DNA of 64,000 nucleotides from an uncultured Anaerolineae bacterium (GCA_937943625.1 CALEAD010000018.1:41281-105280); one strand, 5' to 3'. Numbered from the stretch's first letter, positions 52,236 through 61,491 are shown. The notes: generated by a model from the sequence alone, not told the origin. Numbers and translations are program-made.

Positions 52236-55007
52236 ATGGCGCAAAAGAAAAAAAACAACGGCCGTGCGGCCCAGCCCGCCAAAAAACAAACCAACGCCAA
52301 AACAAAGCCCATGCGCGGCGGCACCGGCGCTCCCAATCCCACACCGGCCAATTCGGGCAAGGACAAAACGCGCAAGCCGGCCAGCCGCCCGGTGGCAAAA
52401 ACGCGCCGCGCGCGCTCAGGACAGGAAATGCGCCTGAACTTGCAGCAGAAGACGCTCATTTTGGGCGTGGCAACCGTCTTTGTGGCGCTATTGATTGTCC
52501 TGAGCCTGCTTTCTCCCAATCAGGGGGAGCTAACCAGCGCCCTTTCTGGCCTGATGTGGCGCACGTTTGGCTGGGGCGGCGTATTTGTGCCGCTGGTGAC
52601 CGGTGCGGTAGGACTGTACCTGGTGCTGTGGGGCATGGAGCAGGCGCCGCGCCTGCCCACGCGGCGACTGGTGGGCGCGGCGCTGCTCTTTGTGGTCTTC
52701 GAGGCGTTCGCCTCATTGGTGATGCTGTTGCGCGATAATGGCCTGACAGATGTGTGGCAGATTGCCGCAGCCCAGGTGGGGGGCGGTTATGTGGGGGGAT
52801 TGGTTACCTATGTGCTGACAGCCGCATTGGGCAACCTGGGCGCCATTGCCACGCTAGTGATTGTGGGTGCAGTGGCAGGCGTGTTGGCTTCTGGCATCAC
52901 GCGCGCGGACGTAAGCGCCTTGCTGGAAGGGCTGGCGGCAACGCGCCAACAGGCCACACCGCCGCCGTTGCCGCCGGCCACACCGCCGGCAGAGCGCGCT
53001 ATTCCCCTGAATCCGGCGCGGCAAAGCGAAACGGCCGTGCAACGCGCCCTGCCCCTTAACCCATCCATTGTGCTCCCAGAGCCAGAAGCGCCCCCAGAAA
53101 CTGCGCCTGAGGCACCCGTACCTGCGCCACGCAAAGCAAAAGAAAACGGCCGTGCGCAGCCCCACCTAGTTCGCCCCCAGCTTCCCAGTACGGCCGTTCC
53201 GCCCGCGCAAATTCCAACCCCCATTTTCCTGGGCCGCCCGGCGGATCATGCGTCCAATTCCGTGCCGCCGGCGGCAGACAACATGGGTGAATCCTGGAAG
53301 CTACCCCTCATTGCCGACATCCTGGAAGCGGGCACTGATCAAGAACTCAATAGCAGCTCCATCCGCGAACAGGTGGAGATCATCGAGCACACCCTGGAAA
53401 GCTTTGGTGCCCCTGCTACGGTTGTGGAAATTAACCAGGGGCCAACCATCACCCAATTTGGCGTCGAGCCAAACTTTGTGGAGATGCGCGGCGGCAAGCG
53501 CACCAAAGTTAAAGTAGGCAAAATTGCCAGCCTGGCCGACGACCTGGCGCTGGCGCTGGCGGCGCAGTCCATTCGCATGCAGGCTCCTGTACCCGGCAAG
53601 GGATACGTGGGCATCGAAGTGCCCAACGTCTCCAAAGCCATGGTCTCTCTGCGTGACGTGATGGAGTCGGCAGAGTTCCAAAAAATTGCGCAAAAGTCGC
53701 CGCTGGCTATTGGCCTGGGGCAAAACGTCTCTGGTCAGCCCATTGCCGCTGATCTGGCAGCGATGCCCCACTTGTTAATTGCCGGCACAACCGGCTCCGG
53801 CAAATCGGTGTGCGTGAACAGTATCATTGCCGGCCTGCTGCTGATGAATACGCCGGATGTGCTGAAGCTAGTGATGATTGACCCGAAGCGGGTAGAGCTG
53901 ACCGGCTATAACGGTATTCCACATCTGGCTGCGCCGGTAGTGGTGGAAATGGACCGCGTGATCGGCACGTTGCAATGGGCGCTGCGCGAGATGGACCACC
54001 GCTATAAGCTCTTTGCGGAGATGGGGGCGCGTAATATCACCGAATACAATAAGAAAATTACGCGCGAGTCGGGGAAAGAAAAGCTGCCGTACATTGTGAT
54101 TATTATTGATGAGCTGGCCGATTTGATGATGCTGGCTCCAGAGGATACGGAACGGGCAATTACGCGCCTGGCGCAAATGGCGCGCGCGACGGGGATTCAC
54201 GTGGTGATTGCCACGCAACGGCCGTCTGTGGATGTGGTCACTGGGTTGATCAAGGCGAACTTTCCCGCGCGCATTGCCTTTGCCGTAGCCTCTAGCACCG
54301 ATAGCCGTGTAATCCTGGATAGCACCGGCGCGGAGCGGCTGCTGGGGCAGGGGGATATGCTCTTTCAAAGCCCGGATGCGGCAGCGCCGGTGCGCTTGCA
54401 GGGGACTTTTGTCAGTGATGCGGAACTGGCCAAACTGATTGGCTACTGGCGCACGGCGCGTCGCTTTAACTACATTCCCGCACAAGAGAGCGCTATGCCG
54501 CGCGACGCGCGCCGCGATGAACCGCCTGCCCCCACGCCGCTGCCCCCCACGTTGCGCGTGGCCCCTCCTGCTGACCCTGTCCCTGCCGCTGAGGCGCGGA
54601 GCGCTGCCCCTTCGCCGGTTGAGCCACCAGCACAAGCGCCCGCTGTGCAGGAAGCGGCAACGCCGCTGCCCACGGCGCCACCCCCGCAGGTGAATTTGCG
54701 CCCCAGGCCCGCGCCGGTCGAGCAACGGCAACGGCCGTTGTGGGAAGAGCTGCAAGCGCTGGAGGAAAACCCCCCCGGCGATTATGAGGATGAGCTGTTG
54801 CCAGAAGCGATTACGGTTGTGCGCAAAATGAAAAAAGCCTCTACCTCACTGCTCCAGCGACACTTTCGCATTGGCTACACCCGCGCGGCCCGGCTGATAG
54901 ACATGATGGAAGAGCAGGGCGTCATTGGCCCGCCCACCGGAACCAGCAAAGCGCGCGAGGTGCTGCCCTGGGAAGATAGCGCCCCCACCCCCCAGGAAAG
55001 TGACTAA
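52236..55007 (+). CDS. ftsK: DNA translocase FtsK/SpoIIIE
   Basis: A 923-residue chromosome-segregation motor. The basic N-terminus (1-65) is followed by four membrane helices (about 72-215), then a Pro/Ala-rich linker (about 225-345). The RecA-like motor follows: alpha-domain GAPATVVEINQGPTITQFGVEP, Walker A AGTTGSGKSVC (about 514-524), Walker B YIVIIIDELADLMM, and TGIHVVIATQRPSVDVVTG. A second Pro-rich insert (about 760-835) precedes the C-terminal gamma winged helix (STSLLQRHFRIGYTRAARLIDMME). The insert between motor and gamma is longer than in most homologues. Septum-located DNA pump at XerCD/dif. Confidence 0.95.
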   Translation: MAQKKKNNGRAAQPAKKQTNAKTKPMRGGTGAPNPTPANSGKDKTRKPASRPVAKTRRARSGQEMRLNLQQKTLILGVATVFVALLIVLSLLSPNQGELTSALSGLMWRTFGWGGVFVPLVTGAVGLYLVLWGMEQAPRLPTRRLVGAALLFVVFEAFASLVMLLRDNGLTDVWQIAAAQVGGGYVGGLVTYVLTAALGNLGAIATLVIVGAVAGVLASGITRADVSALLEGLAATRQQATPPPLPPATPPAERAIPLNPARQSETAVQRALPLNPSIVLPEPEAPPETAPEAPVPAPRKAKENGRAQPHLVRPQLPSTAVPPAQIPTPIFLGRPADHASNSVPPAADNMGESWKLPLIADILEAGTDQELNSSSIREQVEIIEHTLESFGAPATVVEINQGPTITQFGVEPNFVEMRGGKRTKVKVGKIASLADDLALALAAQSIRMQAPVPGKGYVGIEVPNVSKAMVSLRDVMESAEFQKIAQKSPLAIGLGQNVSGQPIAADLAAMPHLLIAGTTGSGKSVCVNSIIAGLLLMNTPDVLKLVMIDPKRVELTGYNGIPHLAAPVVVEMDRVIGTLQWALREMDHRYKLFAEMGARNITEYNKKITRESGKEKLPYIVIIIDELADLMMLAPEDTERAITRLAQMARATGIHVVIATQRPSVDVVTGLIKANFPARIAFAVASSTDSRVILDSTGAERLLGQGDMLFQSPDAAAPVRLQGTFVSDAELAKLIGYWRTARRFNYIPAQESAMPRDARRDEPPAPTPLPPTLRVAPPADPVPAAEARSAAPSPVEPPAQAPAVQEAATPLPTAPPPQVNLRPRPAPVEQRQRPLWEELQALEENPPGDYEDELLPEAITVVRKMKKASTSLLQRHFRIGYTRAARLIDMMEEQGVIGPPTGTSKAREVLPWEDSAPTPQESD

Positions 55008-55116
55008 TCGCTGAAAAACGGCCGTGTGCGCTTGCGCCCTGCCACCTATATTCTCTAGAATCTGTCACGATGATTAGCTCCTAAAAAACGTCCAACTTCT
55101 CCTGGAAGTCGAAGGT

Positions 55117-55146
55117 TCAACCAACTAACCAACTAACCAACCACCA
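55117..55146 (+). repeat. AACC low-complexity tract before ubiE
   Basis: CAACCAACTAACCAACTAAC ends directly at the ubiE start, without a Shine-Dalgarno; like the tract at 16374-16423. Confidence 0.6.
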
Positions 55147-55854
55147 ATGGCTCACCTTACCGGCGCAGAACGCGCCCGCTACGTGCAAAATATGTTCGCC
55201 CGCATCGCCGGCCGTTACGACACGATGAACCGGCTGATGACTTTTGGCCAAGACCTGAAGTGGCGGCGGTATGTCATCCAACAGGCGCGGCTGCCGCACA
55301 ACGGCCGTCTTCTGGACATTGCTACCGGCACGGGCGATATTGCCTATGAAGCGCTGCGCCAACAACCAGGAATTACGGCCGTTGGCGGCGACTTCACCAT
55401 TGAAATGATGCAGGTTGGGCGGCAAATTCCGGCGCGCAGGCACATCCTCTGGACAACGGCCGATACGCTGGCGCTTCCCTTCCCCAACAACAGTTTCGAT
55501 GCTGTAACCTCCGGCTTTCTCATGCGCAACGTTATAGACGTGCCCGGCGCCTTTCGCGAGCAGATGCGCGTGACCAAACCAGGTGGCTACATCGTGGTAC
55601 TGGAATCCAGCCCACCCAAAGACAACCTGCTCAAGCCCTTCATTCGCATTCACCTCAACTATGTCATTCCCCTCCTGGGGCGACTGGTTTCTGGCAATGC
55701 CGACGCCTACCGCTACCTGCCAGACAGCACCCAGGCGTTCAAAGGGCCAGAGGAACTGGCCGAGATCATGCGCCAAACCGGCCTGGTAGAGGTGCGCTAT
55801 AAGCTGTTCATGTTCGGCACAATTGCCATTCACGTTGGGAGGAAACCTGCATGA
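55147..55854 (+). CDS. ubiE: demethylmenaquinone methyltransferase
   Basis: A 235-residue SAM-dependent enzyme catalysing the last step of menaquinone synthesis. FARIAGRYDTMNRLMTFGQDLKWRR opening, LLDIATGTGDIAYEA (motif I, about 55-69), NSFDAVTSGFLMRNV and ESSPPKDNLLKPFIRIHLNYVIPLLG are the MenG/UbiE hallmarks. The stop overlaps the ATG of the thioredoxin-fold lipoprotein by 4 bases (ATGA), so the two are translationally coupled. Points to a menaquinone-based respiratory chain. Confidence 0.95.
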   Translation: MAHLTGAERARYVQNMFARIAGRYDTMNRLMTFGQDLKWRRYVIQQARLPHNGRLLDIATGTGDIAYEALRQQPGITAVGGDFTIEMMQVGRQIPARRHILWTTADTLALPFPNNSFDAVTSGFLMRNVIDVPGAFREQMRVTKPGGYIVVLESSPPKDNLLKPFIRIHLNYVIPLLGRLVSGNADAYRYLPDSTQAFKGPEELAEIMRQTGLVEVRYKLFMFGTIAIHVGRKPA

Positions 55855-56522
55855 AGTACCTATTCGCTCTTTTGCTGTTGCTCACCGCCTGTGCTGCCCC
55901 ATCACCGCAAGATAACACCTCACCGTTAGCCACGTTGACGCCTGCGCCCACGCCATCCCCCACACCTGCGTTGCCTACTACTTTTGCAGGTGGCCAGAAT
56001 GCCGATGGTACCTTTTATCGCGGCAGCGCCGATGCGCCCATCACGCTGATTGAATACTCGGATTATTTGTGAGGAGCCTGTCGCGCTCACGTGCTGGGTG
56101 CTGGCAAGGAGATCATGGCCAATTATGTCCTGGACGGGCGGGTGAAGGTGGTGTTTTGGCCAATTACGGCCATTAGCGCCAACAGCAAGAATGCGGCTGT
56201 GGCCAATTACTGCGTGGGGCAGCAAGACGTGGAGGCATATTGGCGCTATCATGATTATTTGTTTGCTGAGCAGAGCAGTATCTATCGCGCCGATGAAGCG
56301 TATTTTACGGAAACGGCCGTGCGCTTTGGCGCCGACCGTGACGCCTTTACCACCTGTTACAAAGACACGGCCGTGCGTAGCCTGATAGACGAGCTAGACA
56401 ACGGCCGTATTCAGCGCGGCGTGCGCGGTCGTCCTGTCTTTGACATTGGCGAGCAGCGCCTCATTGGCAATCAGCCCTATAGCACCTTTACCCGGCTTTT
56501 AGACGCGCTTTTACAGCCATAA
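55851..56522 (+). CDS. DsbA-like thioredoxin-fold lipoprotein with in-frame TGA at the catalytic Cys (candidate selenoprotein)
   Basis: One continuous frame of 224 codons interrupted only by TGA at 56070-56072. The signal ends LLTACAAP (lipobox, Cys about 14), then a Pro/Thr linker, then a DsbA-like domain: APITLIEYSDYL-[TGA]-GAC-RAHVLGAG. In homologues this is YSDYxC-x-x-C, so TGA stands exactly at the first redox Cys, leaving U-x-x-C. The later parts are intact: a thioredoxin-fold insert with YWRYHDYLFAEQSSIY and the cis-Pro loop GVRGRPVFDIG, ending TRLLDALLQP. If TGA is read as selenocysteine the product is about 223 residues; if not, a 73-residue stub. A nonsense mutation of TGT/TGC is the alternative. 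Only a weak hairpin (GCGC/GTGC, 56083-56094) is seen downstream. Confidence 0.75.
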
Positions 56523-56541
56523 GAAATATCATCCCACCCCC

Positions 56542-57090
56542 ATGTCTCCAGGCCAACGCATCCTCGTCGTCGGCGTCGCTGGCTCCGGCAAAACCACCTG
56601 TGCCCGGCGCATTGCTACCAGCCGCGCTATTCCCCACATTGAGCTAGACGCACTGCACTGGCAAGCTAACTGGACGCCCGTACCCGTGGAACTTTTCCGT
56701 CAGCGCGTCAGCGCCGCGTTAATGACCCCGGCCTGGGTAGTAGACGGCAATTACAGCAAAGTGCGCGATCTGGTCTTGAGCCATGCCGATACCTTTGTCT
56801 GGCTGGATTATCCGCTGCCGCTCACTTTGTGGCGGCTGCTGCGCCGCAGCGTCACTCGCGCCTACAGCCAGGAAGAGCTGTGGCAGGGCAACCGCGAAAG
56901 CTGGCGCACCCAGTTCTTTAGCCGCGATTCACTCTTTCTCTGGGCGCTAAAAACTTACAGGCGGCGGCAGCGTGAATACGGCCGTTTAATGGACGACCCT
57001 GCTTTCTCACACCTGCGCGCCTACCGCCTGCGCAGCCCACGCCAGACGGAAGCGTGGCTAAAACAATACTTTAGCAAGCGCCAGAGCTAG
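56542..57090 (+). CDS. P-loop kinase (adenylate kinase/topology modulation-like)
   Basis: A 182-residue P-loop NTPase: RILVVGVAGSGKTTCARRIA (Walker A GVAGSGKT about 11-18), HIELDALHWQANWTPV, VVDGNYSKVRDLVLSHADTFVWLDYPLPLTLWRLLRR. These are the wording of proteins labelled DNA topology modulation (FlaR-like) or adenylate-kinase-like. The real substrate is unknown. It lies 19 bases after the lipoprotein. Confidence 0.85.
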   Translation: MSPGQRILVVGVAGSGKTTCARRIATSRAIPHIELDALHWQANWTPVPVELFRQRVSAALMTPAWVVDGNYSKVRDLVLSHADTFVWLDYPLPLTLWRLLRRSVTRAYSQEELWQGNRESWRTQFFSRDSLFLWALKTYRRRQREYGRLMDDPAFSHLRAYRLRSPRQTEAWLKQYFSKRQS

Positions 57091-57169
57091 AGAAAGACCT
57101 ATCATACGCGCTCGTTCTTGTTATTTTCAAGGGCGTGCAGGCAACGAATGGGGCAAATAAACGAATAAG

Positions 57170-57266
57170 TTGGCCGTCGGTGGTCATTTTCAAGGGAGAC
57201 AAGTACCAGGTTTAGTAACCTGGGTTACACTTGCAGACGGCGGTCGGCGGTCATTTTCAAGGAAGG
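57170..57266 (+). repeat. family B composite repeat, copy 6
   Basis: Two half copies: GGCCGTCGGTGGTCATTTTC then AAGGGAG, followed by CAGGTTTAGTAACCTGGGTT, GACGGCGGTCGGCGGTCATT and TTCAAGGAAGG. The last AAGGAAGG is the Shine-Dalgarno of the SDR gene, 4 bases before its ATG. Confidence 0.75.
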
Positions 57267-57270
57267 TGCA

Positions 57271-57903
57271 ATGAACCGACCACTGCATGAAAAAGTAGCC
57301 ATCGTCACCGGGGCCGGTCAGGGCATTGGCGCAGCCATCGCCCACGCCCTGGCCGCAGCCGGCGCGCGAGTTGCCGTAAACGACATCAACCCAGACCGTG
57401 CCGACCGCGTGGCAAACGCCATTTGCACCGCCGGCGGTACGGCCGTTGCCATCATCGCCGATGTTTCTAACAAGTTCCAGTGCGTGCACCTGGTGGAGAC
57501 GACGCGCACGCAGTGGGGGCAGCTAGACATTCTGGTAAACAATGCTGCCGTCAGGCCCCGCTTCACCATCCTGAAAATGGATGAGTGGGACTGGCAGCGC
57601 ACGTTGGATGTAAACCTGAAAGGGGTGTTTTTGATGAGCCAGCTCGTGGGGCGGGTGATGGCGGCCGAGAACGGAACGCGGGGTGGCGTCATGGTGAACA
57701 TCGCCTCCACCGCAGGAGTGGCGGAACCGCTGGCAGATTGCGCGGCGTATGCCGCCAGCAAGGCTGGCGTGCTAGGCTTTGGCCGCGAATGCGCGCGCGA
57801 GTTTGCCGCCTACGGCATTCGCGTCTTTACGCTGACGCCGCCAGAACCTGCGCCGGAAACGGCCGTTGCCCAAGAGGTCTTATCCCTCTGCGTGCAAACA
57901 TAG
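57271..57903 (+). CDS. short-chain dehydrogenase/reductase
   Basis: A 210-residue NAD(P)-dependent oxidoreductase: TGAGQGIG cofactor loop (about 13-20), NNAAV (about 90), catalytic Ser region NIASTAG and YAASK (Tyr about 160). After FAAYGIRVFTLTPPEPAPETAVAQEV the protein stops about 35-40 residues short of the usual end, so the substrate-binding lid is reduced. The frame is intact. Substrate unknown. Confidence 0.88.
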   Translation: MNRPLHEKVAIVTGAGQGIGAAIAHALAAAGARVAVNDINPDRADRVANAICTAGGTAVAIIADVSNKFQCVHLVETTRTQWGQLDILVNNAAVRPRFTILKMDEWDWQRTLDVNLKGVFLMSQLVGRVMAAENGTRGGVMVNIASTAGVAEPLADCAAYAASKAGVLGFGRECAREFAAYGIRVFTLTPPEPAPETAVAQEVLSLCVQT

Positions 57904-57988
57904 CCACCCCAATTGACTGACAAACACTCTGTACTGGTTACTGCGGTTTTATGAGATTTGTCAGCCAGCATAATCACCTGATGCCGCA

Positions 57989-59296
57989 TTACTCATACTT
58001 CAGCGCCGTGATGGGCGAAAGGGTGGCCGCGCCCAGCGCCGGATAAAGGCCAGAAAGCAGCCCCATCAACGTGGCAAAAACCAGGGCAAAAATGGGCAGC
58101 CACAGCGGCGTAGCCACCGCCACCGTGGGCGGCGGTGCGCCCGTTTCAACAGACTGCCCTGCCAGGTAAGCCAGCACAAAGACATTGGCCACCTGCCCCA
58201 GCCCCCAGCCTAGCAGCACCCCGCCCAGGCCGCCCAAGAAGCCAATCCCCGCCGACTCGCCCAAAAAGACGCTGAGCACGTGCCGGTTGGTAGCGCCCAC
58301 GGCCTTCATCAGGCCGATTTCGCGCGTGCGCTCCAGGATGGCCATGGCCATGGTGTTGGCAATGCCGATGGCAGCCACCAACAGGGCAATAGCGCCTACG
58401 CCACCAAAAATGATTTGTAAAATGGTGTAGAAGCCGCTAATGCCCTGAATAAAAGATTGTGGCGTGTACGCCTGGTAGCCCATTTCTGTAATCTGCTCAG
58501 CAAGGTCTACAACCTGGCTTACGTCGGTGGCGCGCACAATCAGGTTGGGATAGCCCGTTTTTTTGCGGTCTACTGGCTGTCCCAGCACCCAGGCATTGTA
58601 GCTGTTTATGTCCGCCATCGGCACGTACATAGACCAGTCCGGCTCATCGCGCGCTTCGGCCAGCACGCCGGCCACGCGCAGGCGGTAGGTTTTGCGCACC
58701 TCCATGCCGTCGCTGCTCCACTTGGCGATGGTGAACGTGACCTGTTTGCCCACCAGGTCAGCGGGCGCAGGTGGCTCGTTGCCGCTCTGGCCGGGACGCG
58801 GGCGCGGGTTGTACAGGTTCATCAGCACATTGGCACCGATGATAATGGTGCCACGCTCCAGAACTGTGCTGCCTGCCTGTGCCGTTAGCCCCAGATTGCT
58901 CAGGTCATCTGTGCTGACGCCGAGCATTTGCCCGCCCCCCTCTAGCTGGCCAATGGTGAGGAAACCCCAGCTCTGCAGATAATCCCGGGGGATAACGGCC
59001 GTTACCCCCGGCAGTGCGCTAATATCCGCTACAGTTTGGTCTGTCAGTAACGTTTGCGAGCTGGGCTGGCCAGTTTCCAGGTTCCATTCGCCGTAGTTGG
59101 GCCAGACCTGAATCTTGGTCAGGTCGCCAATGCCGCCCAGCTGGTTGGCGGCGTTTTGCTGCAAGCCCACGCCCAGGGAGATGAGCAACACGACGGCAGC
59201 CGTGCCGATGATGACACCAACGGCCGTGAGCAGCACGCGTCCTTTGCGCCGCGCCAGGTTTTCCAAAATGAGGGTAAATAGGTCTAAAAAGCTCAT
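57989..59296 (-). CDS. MacB/FtsX-family ABC transporter permease
   Basis: A 435-residue permease with an N-terminal helix (VLLTAVGVIIGTAAVVLLISL), a MacB periplasmic-type domain (about 50-290) and three C-terminal helices around GIANTMAMAILERTREIGLMKAVGATNRHV. Last gene of the leftward operon YIP1, ATPase, TIG/CARDB protein, permease. It is only distantly similar to the permeases at 19243 and 20500. Confidence 0.9.
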   Translation of the reverse strand: MSFLDLFTLILENLARRKGRVLLTAVGVIIGTAAVVLLISLGVGLQQNAANQLGGIGDLTKIQVWPNYGEWNLETGQPSSQTLLTDQTVADISALPGVTAVIPRDYLQSWGFLTIGQLEGGGQMLGVSTDDLSNLGLTAQAGSTVLERGTIIIGANVLMNLYNPRPRPGQSGNEPPAPADLVGKQVTFTIAKWSSDGMEVRKTYRLRVAGVLAEARDEPDWSMYVPMADINSYNAWVLGQPVDRKKTGYPNLIVRATDVSQVVDLAEQITEMGYQAYTPQSFIQGISGFYTILQIIFGGVGAIALLVAAIGIANTMAMAILERTREIGLMKAVGATNRHVLSVFLGESAGIGFLGGLGGVLLGWGLGQVANVFVLAYLAGQSVETGAPPPTVAVATPLWLPIFALVFATLMGLLSGLYPALGAATLSPITALKYE

Positions 59297-59355
59297 GGCA
59301 ACGAAATGGTGAATTGAGAATGGTTAACTTCTCGATTTCTCCATTCACAACTTTT

Positions 59356-61209
59356 TCAGGGCACAAAAATTGGTTGCGCGGGTTGCACGGGGGGGAGCAC
59401 AGGGCCGGGCAGCGGTTCATTCATGCCAGGGGTAGAAGTGGGCTGCGCCGGCTGTGGCTTGCCGCTGCTGAGACCCAGCAACCCTTTGATGAAGCGCCAA
59501 ACCATTTGCCAGAAACTCTCTGGTTCCGGTTCTGGTTCGGGCATGAAACCGCCCCCTTCGCCAGGGAAGCCGCCATCCGGTTCGGGGAAGAAGGGTTCCT
59601 GCACCGCAATTGTTAACGTTTTGGTGATGGTTTGCGGCTGGTTGAAGTCATCGGTATAGCTGACGCTGAGCAGCAGCTCTAGCGGGCCAGGGGTTTCGGG
59701 GAAGATGAGGGCGTCGAGCGGGAAGAAGCCGCCCGGTTCCAGGTTGCCGACAAAGACGGAGTTGTTCTCAAAGGATGCCCCGCCGCCAACGGCCGTTACC
59801 ATAAAATTGCCAAACACCACCGTTTTGCTGCCGCTATTCACCATTTGCAGCGGCAGGCTACCCATTTCGCCGGCAAAGAAGGGGGGCGGCGGCGCGTAAA
59901 AGTTCATTTCCACAGACGGCCGTCTGACGACCAGCAGCGTAATTACCTGATCGTCTACATAATCAGCGTTGACCGCGTCGTTATAGACAAAAGAGACCTT
60001 GATGGGGTAGGCGCCGGGGTCAGTTGTGCCATTGACGATCAGCGCCATACTTGCCTCTAGCGCCCGTCCCTGTGCCAGATCGCCCAGGGAGAGCACGTTC
60101 GAGCTGCCCACGGGGGCAAATTTAGAAAATTCTCCGCCGGCGCCAGAGACGCCGCCGCCGGCAACAGGCGTGCCGCCCACGGTGCCGCCACCGGCGCTGC
60201 CGCCACCCAAAATCATGGTCACACGGCGCGCGTCGGCGTTGCCCTGGTTTTGCACCGTCAGCCGCAGGGTGAAGAACTGCCCTGGCTGCAACTGCGGCGC
60301 CTCGGTTTGATAGCCGGTGACGATAAGCTGCGGGCGCAGCGCCGGACCAACCGGGGTGGCAGTGGGCGTGGGGGTCGGCGTGGGGGTCGGCGTCGCCGTG
60401 GGCGCGCCGCCGCCCACGCGCGCAATGGCAAAGGTGAGGGCAAAGGTTTCGCTATAGCTGGTACCGTTGACATCGGTGTAATCCACTTTCACTTGCAGCG
60501 TGCCAATGCTTTGCCCGGCCAGGTCGCGCCCGGCACTGAGCGGCTGCCAGAAGCGATTGCTCTGGCCAGGGTCTATGCTGCCCAGGGCGCGCACGCCACC
60601 CGTTTCGCGGGCCATGAAGCTGCCGCTGATGAAGGTGGCAACGACGTTGCGCGCCTGCGTCTGCCCGGCATTGGTCAGCGTCATCTCGAAATCCAGGTTT
60701 GTGCCGGGGATGATTTCCGCCGAGCTGGCGCCATAGCTGCTGACGACCAGTAACGGCCGTACAAAAGGGGTAGGCGCAGGTGTTTGCGTCGGCTCCGGTG
60801 TTGCCGGCGTGCCGGTGATGGTTAGGGCGTTGGCCAGGGTGGCGGAGGTGGCATTGGGATTAACAACCGTGACACTGTAAACGCCAGGGGCTACGCCTGC
60901 GGCAACCGTGGCCCGCAGCAGGCTCTCGCTGACAAAGGTGGTGCTGAGCCCGCCTACGCCGGAGAGCAGCACCACAGCCCCATTGGCAAAGCCGCTGCCG
61001 GTTATGACCAGCTCGGCCGCATTGGCGTTGGCGATGGTGTTGGGCTGTACGGCCGTTATCGTCAAGGGCGCTGTGCTGATAGTCGGCGTGGTGCTGGGGG
61101 TCATGGTCGGCTCCTGCGCCACTGCCGGAGGTCTTCCGGCCAGGCTGACTACCAGCGCCAGCAGCAGAAGCAGAAGAAAAATCACTTTGTAACGGAGGTA
61201 TTTGTCCAC
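59356..61209 (-). CDS. secreted TIG/CARDB-domain protein
   Basis: A 617-residue exported protein starting GTG: DKYLRYKVIFLLLLLLALVVSLAG is the signal. An IPT/TIG domain follows (about 45-125: ITAVQPNTIANANAAELVITG), then at least two CARDB-like beta-sandwiches with the ANAGQ-type wording (TLTNAGQTQARNVVATF; LTVQNQGNADARRVTMIL). A Thr/Pro repeat linker (TPTPTPTPTPTA, about 270-282) and an acidic Pro/Glu-rich C-terminal stretch near a hydrophobic patch (SFWQMVWRFIKGLLGL) complete it. CARDB domains bind partner proteins or peptidoglycan. Sandwiched between ABC ATPase and permease genes, so probably an extracytoplasmic component of that transporter. Its Shine-Dalgarno comes from the repeat upstream. 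Confidence 0.85.
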   Translation of the reverse strand: MDKYLRYKVIFLLLLLLALVVSLAGRPPAVAQEPTMTPSTTPTISTAPLTITAVQPNTIANANAAELVITGSGFANGAVVLLSGVGGLSTTFVSESLLRATVAAGVAPGVYSVTVVNPNATSATLANALTITGTPATPEPTQTPAPTPFVRPLLVVSSYGASSAEIIPGTNLDFEMTLTNAGQTQARNVVATFISGSFMARETGGVRALGSIDPGQSNRFWQPLSAGRDLAGQSIGTLQVKVDYTDVNGTSYSETFALTFAIARVGGGAPTATPTPTPTPTPTATPVGPALRPQLIVTGYQTEAPQLQPGQFFTLRLTVQNQGNADARRVTMILGGGSAGGGTVGGTPVAGGGVSGAGGEFSKFAPVGSSNVLSLGDLAQGRALEASMALIVNGTTDPGAYPIKVSFVYNDAVNADYVDDQVITLLVVRRPSVEMNFYAPPPPFFAGEMGSLPLQMVNSGSKTVVFGNFMVTAVGGGASFENNSVFVGNLEPGGFFPLDALIFPETPGPLELLLSVSYTDDFNQPQTITKTLTIAVQEPFFPEPDGGFPGEGGGFMPEPEPEPESFWQMVWRFIKGLLGLSSGKPQPAQPTSTPGMNEPLPGPVLPPVQPAQPIFVP

Positions 61210-61211
61210 AA

Positions 61212-61445
61212 GATGCTCCCTTGAAAATGACGGCTGCCCACCGACTGCTGACCGCCGTCTGTAAGTGTAGCCCCGGTTGCCAAACCTGGTACTTGTTCCT
61301 TCGAGATAAGGTAGCCCGGTGCTTCAACAACCTGACTTTTTGGGGTTTGTAGTAACGGCTTTAGCCAGTTATTCGCTGAAGCGGTTACGACAAACTTAAC
61401 CTGGTAGGCGCAGGTTTGGTAACCTGCATTACGAATTTTCATGGG
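61212..61445 (-). repeat. family B composite repeat with GTAACCGCTT module, copy 7 (inverted)
   Basis: Read on the minus strand: CAGGTTACCAAACCTGCGC, GTAACCGCTTCAGCGAATAA, AAAGCCGTTACTAC, CAGGTTTGGCAACCGGGGC, ACTTACAGACGGCGG, GCCGTCATTTTCAAGGGAG, then the GTG start of the TIG/CARDB gene 6 bases later. The fullest copy of the composite element. Confidence 0.75.
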
Positions 61446-61491
61446 TGGTGTACGCTCGTGAAGCCTCCGCCGTAAATTTTTTACTGGATTG

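Noticed and set aside
53868..54755. Antisense frame of 295 codons opposite ftsK
   Set aside because: Low-complexity Arg/Gly/His-rich translation, no start signal, opposite a certain gene.
56073..56125. A canonical bacterial SECIS hairpin after the TGA
   Set aside because: Several foldings were tried (GCC/GGC outer, GCGC/GTGC inner, GTGAG/CTCAC enclosing the TGA). All are short or wrongly spaced, so none is claimed.
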